DNA of 64,000 nucleotides. Source: Lepidodermella squamata (Eukaryota; Gastrotricha). The notes beneath the pieces are model-generated. The model was not told where the DNA came from. It saw only the letters and a program-made list of their open reading frames with translations, and ran no database searches. The position numbers and the translations under genes are program-made. Shown here in pieces: positions 42,397 to 54,076 of this stretch (within the stretch, counting starts at the first letter, position 1; every line of letters starts with the position of its first letter). Location of the stretch: NCBI GenBank assembly GCA_047495785.1, contig JBLDXI010000029.1:2914001-2978000 (forward strand), given 5' to 3'.

Positions 42397-44145
42397 TCAA
42401 GCGAATAAATTAGCGACATCGGCTAGGGTGGAATTATTAGGCGGTGGGGTGATGCCGACAATGTGGGCAATCATTGCGTAAATGTCCTTTGTTTTGAAAG
42501 ATCGCGTTGATTTATAGCCACCGGCTTTGAAAGCTGGGCCTCGGGCCATGAACAGTGGCTGCATGTGACGCTCAGATGGCAGGTAACCATGCGTAGCCGT
42601 GTTACCACCCGATGATTTTTTCTAAAAAAAATCACAACATTTAATTGAAAAATTATAATAATATTTCCAGAAATTTTCAAAAAATTAGAAAAATTCGAAA
42701 TTAATTCGGGAATTTCCTAAAAAATTATTTTATGCTTGATTGATTTTTGCTTACCGGTCCCATGAAAAATCCGAGATTGCAGACAATAATGACCTCCATA
42801 ATGCGGTCATTGCTCGAATAGTGGAAATCAGACGGCATCGTAGCTTTGGTATAAACTGAAAATTTTCCCGTCGATTTAGCCGCGGCTGACAAAGTTTTGT
42901 AGACATAGTCCAACTGTCCTGCCTTGGGTTCAATATTCATCACAGCACCATAGGACGGAATCTAAGAATTTTCGAATTTTTTTTTTAATTTTTTAATTTT
43001 TTCTAAAATTTACCCGTTCGATGTAAGTTGAAACACTGATGTAATCCTCGAGATTGAGTCGTTCAACGACTTTGGTCATGCCGTGATCAGCGCACAGAAT
43101 AACGTTCAATTTATCGGTACCGAGTCCAACCTCGTCTAACCGGGTCATTAAATAGGACAGGTACCAGTCCAATAGCGATAATTGGGTCGCAGTGTCAGTA
43201 GCATCTGGGCCCTTTGAGTGACCTAATAATGAAAAAAAATTAAAATTGAAAAATATTTGAATTTCTTTTCACTGACCGACATTATCAGGCTGGTTGTAGT
43301 AAATAAAGGCCATATCGACATTTTTCTCCGTTAAATAGTCAATCGCTTCATCGATACGCGTTTCCATCGGCAAATTCGACTCGTATTTAGGGCGGTAATA
43401 ATCCGGGGTCAACCCTCCCGGGAAAACAACGGCCGAACCTGGCCACAGGGTGACTGAAGTTTTCTTATTTTGTTTACGAGCTGTGATCCAAATCGGCTCG
43501 GCCTGGCCCCACCATGCAATATCGACATTGTCCATAGAAAACGTTGCGTTAAGGTGAGGATCGTACATGTTATTACCGGTTATTCCATGGCTTTCTGAGT
43601 ACATTCCAGTAACTATGGACCACTGGAAAAAAATGCAAGAAAATATAAAAAATATTATAAATACATAGGTTCATTCCAGAACTGCCTTAATTGAATAATT
43701 AATTTGAAAAATCAATAAATTTGTATAATAAATAGTAATAAAATAATAAATTAGTATAAAATAATTTTAAAATATTAGGAAAATTTTTGAAATTGTTTAG
43801 ATAATTATAGGATAGGAACTATGGGAATTATAGAATTAGTATAATTAAAGGAATTTTGTGAATTCAAAAAATTATTTAATCAATAAATATATTGGCTATT
43901 TCAAAATTTCAAAATTAAAATTTAAGGCTCACATGGTTTGGAAATGTCTCGCTAGGGAAGACGCTTTGAGTCGAAGCCGCGTAGACACCATCGTCTCGAA
44001 ATTTGTTGAACCAAGGCAAGAACCGATTGTCGAAATAAATTTGCCGAAATCCATCGAAAGAAACAACAAGCAACTTCTGATTCAACCCAACAGCATGGGT
44101 CGAACCGGCAAAAATCGCAAAAATTGCAAATAAATATGCCAACAT
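42397..44145 (-). CDS. secreted ectonucleotide pyrophosphatase/phosphodiesterase (ENPP family)
   Basis: Five exons in phase: 44145-43933, 43622-43277, 43222-43014, 42961-42755, 42621-42397 (399 residues). A signal peptide ends near residue 18. All two-zinc alkaline-phosphatase-superfamily residues are visible: D31 in SFDGFR, nucleophile T67 and N70 in SETFPNH, D184 and H188 in PDNVGH, D232 and H233 in ADHGM, H336 in THGY. ESHGI and NNMYDP are typical ENPP motifs. No transmembrane helix, somatomedin-B or nuclease-like domain, so it is a short secreted form hydrolysing phosphodiester bonds of nucleotides or lysophospholipids; the substrate cannot be told. Confidence 0.9.
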
Positions 44146-44632
44146 GGTTTTTGACAGCCCTGTAACGAGTACAAAAAATTGAGTAATGAACTCTCTGTCC
44201 GAACTTGCTTTTTTACATACCCCTATATGACCGTTATCTTTTTTGTCTTTATCAGCATTTATTTTACTTCTATTGTTTATTCATTGGCGTATAATTGCGA
44301 CCGCTGCCACGTGTCAAAAGTGTAAAAATAAACGATAATATTGTTATAGATGACTGATAGGCAGGAAGAAGCAAGCGAGGTAATATATTCGAAAAAGCGT
44401 CAATTTTTGCGCGCGCAAAGTGCGAAAAACATTGGCGTTGCGCGCAAAAAAACAGCGCGCCGCCGCACGTTCACACCTGTGCGACACGTATGTTTTCGCA
44501 GCTCACAAAGCAGCGTTTGCTTACACCCGCAATCAAATATTTTGCGCGAAAAGGGTTGAAAATTTGCATTGCTTAAAACAAAAAAAAATCCGCCTTAATT
44601 TTTATTGTCGCGCATAATTTTGTGTGTATATT
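44146..44632. promoter_or_regulatory. shared upstream region of ENPP (-) and dynein-light-chain-like gene (+)
   Basis: Divergent 490-bp gap with many GCGCGC motifs at 44.40-44.47 kb. Regulatory role inferred from position. Confidence 0.35.
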
Positions 44633-46091
44633 ATGCCTCGCCGACGCAATAATAATTTTTGCGCACTCATTTTTTTGTTAATAACAAGTGGGCCGATAAT
44701 TAATGGCGACATAACGCCGTCGATGGCGCGCGTTGTCTACGCCGATGCTGGCATGAGTCCTGATTTTCAATTTTGGGCTGTTTCCGTTGTTGAAGATGCG
44801 TTGACCTACTTTGATACGCACATTCGTAATCCTAATGTTAGCGGGCTATTAACCGCCATGTCGGAATTTGTGCGCAAAAGATTCGACCAAGCGTATGGAT
44901 TCTACTGGGCTACCATTGTTATGCGCAATGGTGGCAGGGATTCAGGTAGGAATAAATTTCCTCTCAATTTAGCAAAAATTGAAACTTTGACAAATCCACG
45001 GTTTTCTAAGGATTTTTCTCAGGAGATTCTGAAAAAAATGAAATTTATGTGGACAGACTGATTCCAAATTTTCCAGTGAATTTTCTTATGTCTTACAATA
45101 TTTTCTGGAAATTTTAGATATTGTAGATATTCCATGGATTCGAATGGATTTGCATATTCATGAGTTTTGAGATTTGGCTCGAATTCCGAAGAAAATTTGG
45201 CAAATTATTTAAATTATTTCCTGTTTTTAACTTGGAACTGCTTTTTGTCTATACCGAATCAATTTTTTAAAAATTTAGAAATTATTGATGTTATTGATAT
45301 TGACTTCGCTCGACCTTAATAATTTACCCTTTTGCATCACTAATCGCCCTCATAATTGAAAGCATTAAAAAATTTCTACTCTATTTTCGCCAACAATATT
45401 TTAATTTCGAATTTTCGAAAATTTGATTTTTTAATTTTTCTGAAGTGCAAGGGTCCTAAATTCGAACCTTGGAAAAATTCGAAAATCGACCTAAACCTAA
45501 CCCCAACCCTAACCCTAACCCTGAACCCTTATCCAGCCATAAACCCAACCTTAAACCTAGAACCCTAATCTACCTAATCTACCCTAACCCCAGCACTGAA
45601 TCCTAACCTTAAAACCTAACCTCAACTCCTAATTATCGTTTTCTGAAAAACACGATTTTATGGAAAACAATATGTGTGAAAGAACACTTGGCTTCATAAA
45701 TTCAAATTTTTAGGATCTATTGATGGTTTTTCATTGTTAATTTTGGCATAAAAAATTTCGATATCTTCAATTGTTTTCTCAAGGCTGGAAAGTCTGGTAC
45801 GACATTCCGAACTACGTTGTAGTCGGTACTGATTCCGGTTTTACCTTTGTTATTTACAAAAACGCCTGCGATCCACCGCAACGGCCTGAGCCTTACAACT
45901 ACGACAACGGCGGCTTTGATTATCGCGACTCCCAGGCGGGTCTAGCGGCGACAACCTCACGCCCGCGGCGCATCACCGTGCCGAAAAAGGTCATGATGAA
46001 TGGCGCCACGACGCGCCGGGCGCCGCTGCGACGGCCGGCTGTATCGCGCAAACCACTCGGCCTTACTAAAGCGCCTAAATACGACGTGTAA
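44633..46091 (+). CDS. secreted dynein-light-chain-like protein
   Basis: Two exons, 44633-44945 and 45784-46091, joined in phase (206 residues). Residues 1-26 form a signal peptide (CALIFLLITSGPIINGD after a basic start). Residues about 30-140 follow the DLC/LC8 pattern: FVRKRFDQAYGFYWATIV aligns with the canonical kkeFDkkYGptWHcIV, and VVVGTDSGFTFVIYKN with the last strand. The His of WHCIV is replaced and the C-terminus has an added Tyr/Asp- then Arg/Pro-rich tail (TRRAPLRRP). Cytosolic dynein light chains lack signal peptides, so this looks like a repurposed extracellular version. Confidence 0.7.
45488..45632. repeat. degenerate CCCTAA-type repeats in the intron
   Basis: About 145 bp of imperfect cctaaccctaaccctgaaccc-like units inside the 838-bp intron; similar to those at 11.75 kb. 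Confidence 0.65.
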
Positions 46092-46417
46092 AAATCGGCT
46101 AAAAAATTATTTAATTCAAAAAATATTTTTCGAGAGAAACGGTCAGCAAATACTGAATATTATTTATCTCCCTGATTTTCCTTATTTTTTTTGTTTCGCC
46201 TTAGATTCGACAAACTCTTTTAAAGAGCGTGCGTCAAATTTGATTTTTTTAATAAATATATTTTTGATAAAAAAATCACCGTTATTGATAATTCTGTTGA
46301 TAGTTTATTTTGATTGGTCAATTATCAAAAATTAATTAAATTAATCATTGTTTCATAAAATCGATTAGAGTGGTACAAAAAATCTGGGAACAAAGTTCAA
46401 TTTTTTCGAGTTTTTTT

Positions 46418-47645
46418 TCAGTTGGGCAGCATGCGGAAGCCCTGTTCGCCGTCGAATCGCGGATAGATAACGCCCTGGCACATGTAGACAACGAAGCGGT
46501 TGTTCTTCTCGTACGAGATCAGATCGTCGACGAGTCGGCCGAAAAAGTTGACCTGGCGATCCTTGCCGAACTTGCGGACAAAGAATTTCGAATACGCACC
46601 GTCCTATAATTAAGTAGAACAAAAAAATTAGGTCAAATTGGCGCACAGTAAATCAGATTTTTTAGGCATTATAATATTTTGAAAGTTGAAAATTTGAAAA
46701 AATTAAAAAATTTGAAAAATTTGAAAAAAATTTGAAAATTGAAAAAAATAAAAAATTGAAAAAATTGAAAAAATTGAAAAATTTGAAAAATTTGAAAAAT
46801 TAAACAAATTTGAATTTACGGACATGAAAGGAAAACTGATTTCGAAGTAGGAAAAAATGAAAAAATTGAATAATTCATATTTTGAAATTTAGAAAAATAT
46901 TTAAATTTTGAAATTTTGAAAAATATTATTTCCATAAAAAAATCTCGGATTTTTCACAAAATTCTGCAAAATCGAGAATTTTACGAATATAGGAAAATTT
47001 TGGAAATGACCGTAAATATTTCAAAAAAAGTTTAAAAATAAAGCATTCATGAAACTTTACCTGGAACATGAAGGTCTTTTCCTCGATAGCCTCAGTGACA
47101 TTGAACGCAATCGGCGTTGGTTCATAGGCCTCGACGGGCGAGAAAATCTCGTCCTTGAGCTTCATGAAGTGCTCAGCCGGCACGTAAGTGCGATGAGTCG
47201 AACAGTCGGTCGCATTCGCCTTGGGCAGGTCACGCTCGAGCAAATCCAACGGCGAACAGCCGCCGAAGTACTTGCGCTTATGGCACTTCATGTTCAACCG
47301 CGTCATTTCAGCAAAAACTTCATTGCCACCCGCGCAACTGCGATCGGCGCACAGGTGCTTATCGCGAAATTCGATGGCAATGTCGCCGAATGAGCCGATG
47401 ATAGCTTTAGCAGTGGTTTCGAACAGTTCGATCGACGAGCCGAGTGCGATTGATAGCTTGGCGTCGGCGCCGCACGGCGATGCCTGCGAGATCGAGTTGG
47501 CCGCGACCGAAATCGAGCCGACGAGTTGGATGGGCGCACGGCGGCGCGACGCCTCGCGAATCGCACTGTCGATAGCCTGCTCTTGCGACATTACACTTCC
47601 AGCCACCATGAGAAGAAAAACGCAATAAAAATTGAACAGCATCAT
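46418..47645 (-). CDS. secreted Cys-rich protein of unknown function
   Basis: Two exons, 47645-47061 and 46603-46418, in phase (256 residues). A signal peptide ends near VMSQ. The body has eight or more Cys (SPCGAD, HLCADRSCAGG, MKCHKRK, GGCSPLD, TDCSTH) and two Asn-glycosylation sites. The last exon reads FFGRLVDDLISYEKNNRFVV and ends MLPN. I do not recognise the family. It is convergent with the dynein-light-chain-like gene, whose stop is 326 bp away. Confidence 0.72.
46660..47040. repeat. AT-rich simple-sequence intron
   Basis: Runs of gaaaaatttgaaaaa units fill much of the intron of the Cys-rich gene. Confidence 0.6.
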
Positions 47646-49937
47646 GATTTATTGTTAACCGCTCTTAACCGCAGATAAAACTGAACAAAAATGTGTGTAT
47701 GTAGTGAGATGTGTTGTAATGATATTAACTGAATTTTAAGGTGGATTTTGCGTGGGTTTTATAGCGCGAATTAGGGCGCGGAAAAGTGTGATTTCCAGCG
47801 CACGCGTTTGAAACGTGTGCAGTCAAGCGTGTGTTGTCTGCTCGTTGTGTTTGTTTTCATTTGACAGCCAATTGTTGCCGGACCGAATAACCAGGACTAA
47901 TATAAAAAAAGTTCAAAATCATTCAAAATTTGATTTTTTTGTTGATTCAATAGAAATGCTTTGAATTAGATTCTAGTAAATTTCTGCACGATTCTGAATA
48001 AAATTGAAGTTCCAGTTCACTGCTCAAGTGTCACTGCGCAATTGACGCTGTTGAGAAGTCGTAAAACCGTGGCGTGGATCATAATTAACGTCAAAAGCCA
48101 TATTTTAAGGAAATATTAAATTAGGCATTAAATTAGATTCTGGAACTCCGCAGTTAAATTGCCCATGTAAAACTTGAAATAACGATCTTTATTTGAAGTA
48201 TTTTCACATTTTTTTCCAATATTTTTCGCAAGAATTTGAAATTTAAATTTTTTCATTGCTAGTTTGAACTTCGAAAAAACGATTATTATAGTCGTAGTTG
48301 ACTAAAAAATTGGATAGTGAGGGTACTGAAACCGGAATATCTTTTAACGGAACTAAATTTGTCTTTTGCGGAAGCTTACTCGAAATATGCCAAGAGACAC
48401 TTTTTGAATAATTCTATAAATTCGTGGCGAAGCATGAGTTCTGAATTGAAAGCTCATTCTTATAGAGAGTAGTACGCTGAATTTAATAGTGATTTTTTCA
48501 GAATTACTATGGTCAATCTTGACACCCAGAAAATATCCGAAAAGTGATTTTAGGCTTCTAGAAACTTCCAAAATTTGGTTCCGCTAACAGGCATAGTTAC
48601 ATTCTAGGTCGCCATTCCATTTTCAGCTTTATCAATTTTTTTGCATCGAAAGCCGTCCCTATAATAACAGTTGGCCGTTGATTTTCGAAGTTTCATCAGG
48701 CATCACTGCCGATTTTAAATCTTCTAGATCTCATCTAGAAGGCTGATAACTTGGCTAGAACTGAGAAAACTTGGCATTATCAATTTTGCTGGGGAAATCT
48801 GGGGTCTTGACCTATAGGTTAAAAGGTCCCTAACCTTGGATTGAACTTCATGAATTTATAAAAAATTTATAAAAAATTATTTTCATAAATTCATGAAGTT
48901 CGATCCAAGGTTCGGGACCTATTAGGTTTCCTGAGCTTTCCAACCCTATTTTCATGTGTTTTGCCTGCAAATTTTATCATAAGAAGTTATCTCAGCTTTC
49001 TAGATGAGCTATGATCCTTACTCAGGTTTAAATCAGAATATTACTGAAAAGAAATCGAATATTACGTGACCGGAAATCCGTTCAAGTACGAATGAAAAAT
49101 ACGTTAAAAAAACGCATACGAGTATCCAGTCAGCAGAAAAAATTATTGTCCTCAGCGTTCAACTTTTTCATCCTGCTTTCAATTTATCATTAAACAAGAT
49201 TTTACACGTTGTTACGACCGCAATCTGGCCGTTTTTTGATGACCGCAGGCATAAAGAAGTATTGTCAAAAAAAAACGAAAAAAAACTCTTGGGAGAAAAA
49301 CAAGATTCTCGTGCCGGTGAAGGGGTTTCCTACCCGCTGACCACGAAATTACAGGTATATGAACGCATGTTAAGATCTCTTGACAAAAAAAATGCAGAAA
49401 AAATGACCACCTCCTTATTACGCAGGCAATTAAAATTCGCGAAGTCGTGTGAGGGCTATTAGAATTAAAACGCTTTTTCTTGAAGTAATAAAGATTGAAA
49501 CTTATCACAATATTATTATTACCCACAAATTTTTTTCCACCATCATTATTTAGATGGAGGTGTAATAAGGAATCACACGTGCCGACACGAGAGTAAAGCT
49601 TGATGAGCTGTTATACAGGTATAAAATTGATGCTTGGAAATGCAAAAAAGAGGCGTGCGTAGATGATGGAAAAAAAAAGTCATGACCATTTTTGTGGCCA
49701 TTAAAATAACAAAAATGCGCGTAAAAGCGTGATATTTAGCTGTAATGTAAGATCTACTAATTTATCAAGGGATTTTCACGATTAAGCTAACCGCATGTCA
49801 AGTCCCTCCTAATGCCTAAATAATTTGCACCTGCCCATTGAAAATTTAATTGTTTTGAATTTCGTAACTTGAATAATTTAAAAAAATTGGATTTTTCTTA
49901 ATTAATTTGTGAATTTTTATGTTAGGGCTTTCAAAGA
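47646..49937. other. gene-poor 2.3-kb stretch
   Basis: Apart from a hairpin repeat at 48.82-48.92 kb, I see no supported gene. Short frames such as 48353-48571 (-) and 49262-49462 (+) have no family features. Confidence 0.4.
48824..48920. repeat. inverted repeat with 36-bp arms
   Basis: 48824-48859 and 48885-48920 are inverted copies with two mismatches (gaacttcatgaatttat and its complement), separated by a 25-bp AT loop. Confidence 0.8.
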
Positions 49938-52900
49938 ATGGAGCGCCTTCGAAGTTTCGCGCTGGTCGCTATTTTTATTATGAATAATTTTTCAATGGGA
50001 ATAGCGGCGAATTTAGAGCGCGACCGGCGAACTGTCGACGATCCCAATGTTGGCTGGCTGGTATTCGGCGGATCTTTTGCTCAAAAACACGAATTTCCGT
50101 GGATGGTAAGCATCTTGAAATCTATTTACTAATTTTTAGATAATTTTTTAAGATAATTTTCTAAATTTTTCTGAATTTTTATCAAAGCCTGAAAATTACA
50201 AAAGTCTCAATACTTTGAAATCTCGATCCAATATTGGTGATCTGATTGAAAACTGAAGGTTGAAAATCAGCTCAAAAATTCAACACAATTTTTTAGACAA
50301 AATAGAGCGATTTCCGCTTTTCTCTGATTTTTTTAGAATTTTTTCGAATTTACCGGATTTTTTACAATATAAATGTAATAAATCAGAAATTTCGCTCATT
50401 TGCATATTCAAAGGCCTCATGAATTTCAAACCTCGTTGCTTATTTTTACTTAAATTTATCATTTTTAGTTTACTTTATCATTTAGAACTTTGTTGTAGTA
50501 AAGGGAAGCCATTTATCAGTTGGATCACGTCATAATATGGTAATTTACCAAAAACCTCGAAACTCCAAATGTTCAGCCTTAGGTTTTGCAGGCCTGAAAC
50601 TAGCATGTTTTTCAAACCGGAAATCCTGTATTTTTTACTGCAGTTTTATGTTTAATTTATGAAAAAATCTAGGTTCGACTTTATACCGATATTCCTAATA
50701 CGGACACATTTTCATGCGGCGCCACGCTTATCGACGAGCAGTGGATTATTACAGCCGCTCATTGCGTCTCAACCGGAAGAAACAAGGCGGACAGTGTGCG
50801 CGCCTACCTGGGCAAACACGACCTATCTGTACCCGGCGAGGCTGGTGAAGAGTACCGAGCAGCGTCTTCGGCCGATATTTATGTTCACCCAGATTTTTAC
50901 GCTGGCGCCAATACCGATCACGATTTCGCTTTGTTAGTTTTCTTAAAAATTGAAATTTCAAAATTTTATATTTCGTATTGAATAACTGAAAATTTGAAAT
51001 TTGAGAATTGTCTTATTTTTAGCTAATTTTAATTTTTTTATTTAATTCAAATTTATTTTAAAATTTCTGATTTTTTTCTAAAATTTTGGAGAATTTTGAA
51101 TTTACTTTTGAATTTTAATTTAATTTAGAATCCGTTTAAAATCTCCTGTTCGTCGATCTCGAACGATTTCACCCATCGACCTGCCCGGACCCGATAGCTG
51201 TATGCCGGATGGTTCCTACTCCGACTACGACGATGAAATCGACGGCTGCTCCGAGGCCATCGCAACCGGATGGGGCCGCCCAGGGCCCGCCGACTACATG
51301 TCGTACAACTTGAAAAAAGTCACACTCAGCTTCATCCCGTTTTCAATCTGCAGCCGGACCTTCGTTAAAGACTACTTCAGCCAGGCGAAGATGTGCGCCC
51401 GAGGCAGGGCGGGTGAGCAGACGTGCCGGGGCGACTCTGGAGGCCCGTTGGCTTGTTATAGCAAACCGAAGCCTTTCATCATTGGAATCACGTCCTATGG
51501 CAATATTAACTGCAATGACACAACGGGAACCAAACCGGCAGTTTATTCAAGGTATTGAAAAGTGTAAAAATGTCAATGAATTTTCTAAAATTTCAAAATT
51601 CAACAAAATTGAATTAAAATTTGAAGCTCAATTCCGGGCCCATATTAGTTCCGTCCGTCCCCCAAGCGTCGGTTGCGCAATTGGAGGGTAAAAGTGGACT
51701 TCACGCAAAACGCTAAGTCGAAATTTTAAACAAAATTTTGGCCGCGCGCGCTGATGTCAAAGGGGAAGTATCAAATATCCTAGCGGTTTTTATTCCAAAA
51801 TGAAGCTTAATTAATTCTCTATCAATTGAATATGGGTGTCTCGCGCGAAAAAATTAAAATTAAAAGGTTTTCCGCGCACTCTAACTTTTCATTTGCGCGT
51901 GTGCACGCTCCGGAACACCGCGCGGAATTTGGAGTGCGCGTAAAACTTTTTTATTTTAATTTTTTCGCGCGAGAACACCATATTCAATCGATAGAGAATT
52001 GTCCGAATTATTTTTTAGTATAAAAACCGACGCGATATTTGAAAGTAACCCTCTGTCATCTTTGCGCGCGGTTTTGAATTTGTTAAAAATCAGAACTTGG
52101 CTCATGCGCATCAGTTGAATTATTTTTAACAAATTCAAAACCGCGCGCAAAGATGACAGAGGGTTACTTTCAAATATCGCGTCGGTTTTTATACTAAAAA
52201 ATAATTCGGACAATTCTCTATCGATTGAATATGGCGTTCTCGCGCGAAAAAATTAAAATAAAAAAGTTTTACGCGCACTCTAAATTTTGCGCGCTAGTTG
52301 AGAGCGCGCGCACTCGCTCCACAAAAGTGAAGATGTACGTAAAACTGTTTTCCGTTCTTTTTTCACTCAAGAAATCCATATCTATTCGATAGAGAATTTT
52401 CTGAATCATCGTTTGGTATAAAAACCGCCCAAATAATCAAAACTTGCCCTTTGACTTTACCGCGCGCGGCCTTGAAATTTCTAAAATTTTCGACTTAGCA
52501 TTTTGCGTTAAGTCCACTTTTACCCTCCAATTGCGCAACCGACGCTTGGGGGACGGACGGAACTAATATGGGCCCGGAATTGAGCAAATTTGAAATTGAG
52601 AGAGTTGAATTAAATTAGAATTTTCGTTTTGTTCAATAACATTTTGAAAAATTTGAAAAATTTCCAGAAATTCAAATTTCATGTTTTCATGATTTTTCGG
52701 ATTTTTAATAATTTGATGAATTTAAAAAATTGATTAAAATATTTCTGATTTTTTATGGAAAAAATAAAACAGCCGTTCACTGATTTTTTTCTTTAATTAA
52801 GAATTTGCGCTGGTTTACCTTGGATTCGATCCGTCATGGACGAATGGGCGAATAAAACTGGTTCATGGGCGCGATCATCGGCGCGGCCACCAGCGTCATA

Positions 52901-53872
52901 CACCACGCAATTGCCTTTCATCGACAGCGAAATAATCGCTCAAATTTACGACCAGTCGCCTAATAAAACATCAAACAGCTCGCTATTCACGCCGCCGAAC
53001 GACCCAACGGCTAATTGCTCTGACCCAGATTACGTCATTTTAAAGCTGCTTACAGGTCAAATGACGTCATGCCCTCTCGCGACCTTGAATAGAAATGTTG
53101 GCAAATTAGCGTTATTCAACGCGATTCGAGCTGATTTATCGAGTGTTGTGCGGCTGTTAATTGACGATGGTAAACTCGACGTGAATTCTGAAGAGTCCTA
53201 CCCGGATTACGGCTACACCCAACCTGCCCTCATTGTCGCAGCTCGATGGGACAGGCCGGCTGTTGTCGGGGTTTTATTAGACCGGAAGGCTAATATCCAC
53301 GCCAAGGATAGTTATTACAAGCGGACGGCGATAAATTGGGCGATTTGTGAGCGAAAACCGCGGGTTGTTTCGATTTTACTGCAGCGGGGTGGTTCGGTTA
53401 ATGCGAAAGATTGTAAATGTACGGATGAGCCGTGTTCGACTTTGTGGCAAGCCATGCCGTTGGTTCAGGATTCGGGCCAGTCTGGTGGCAGCCAGGCCAG
53501 GGCAGTTGGCAGGACTTACCGATATGATGCAGGTAAAATTCGGATTTTTTTTTTAAATTGATAGAAAAATTTCAGAAAATTTCAAAATTAATTGAAAAAA
53601 ATCTTGAAATTATACTTAAAAATTAATTAAAATTTTTGATTTTTTATTAATCAATTTTTATTTTTTTTTATTTTACAGCTCCTAGTGGAAACTCAACTGA
53701 CCAGGTGCAATTTTGGTATGCCGACCAGCCGAATGGTGGCTCATCGACTTCAAACCGTTCCGGTCAGAAGGTGATTATATCAAACGGAGCGAATCGCCAA
53801 AAATCGCCTCGATTAATTTTATTCACATTCTTAAATTTATCAACATTTTTAATTGTATCCAGACAACGGTGA
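49938..53872 (+). CDS. S1 serine protease fused to ankyrin repeats, secreted, with hydrophobic C-terminal tail
   Basis: Five exons in phase: 49938-50105, 50673-50932, 51129-51551, 52802-53532, 53679-53872 (591 residues). A signal peptide is followed by an S1 (chymotrypsin-fold) domain with an intact triad: H86 in TAAHC, D140 in HDFAL, S246 in RGDSGGP. Position 189 (chymotrypsin numbering) is Gln240, so cleavage after Arg/Lys is not expected. The S1 domain closes with PWIRSVMDEW inside exon 4, and the same exon continues into a Cys/Thr-rich linker and about three ankyrin repeats (residues about 384-500: GKLALFNAIRADLSSVVRLL, RTAINWAICERKPRVVSILL). The last exon ends in a hydrophobic stretch (LILFTFLNLSTFLIVS) like a GPI-anchor signal or membrane anchor. 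Intron 3 (1.25 kb) holds a large palindromic element. Confidence 0.82.
51626..52585. mobile_element. large nested palindrome in intron 3 of the protease-ankyrin gene
   Basis: Outer arms of about 100 bp (51626-51725 and 52486-52585) are near-perfect inverted copies (cgtccgtcccccaagcgtcg and its complement). Inside, 51946-52088 and 52124-52270 form a second, almost perfect palindrome, and a third variant of that arm lies at 51.78-51.95 kb. No transposase frame; a non-autonomous foldback element. Confidence 0.85.
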
Positions 53873-54076
53873 TTTATTTTTGAGGAATATTCTTTTTATT
53901 TAATGGCTTGTGCTTTGTGATAAATTGTAAATAGCTGTACTTTTCGCCCGGCGATGCAGTCAATCAATCCGATGATTGTTACAACATTGTATAAATTTCG
54001 TTTAAACGCGCTTGAAAAAATTAACCGGTGGTTTATTTAATAAAAAAAATGAGAAATTTTAAGGTAGATTTTTTTA

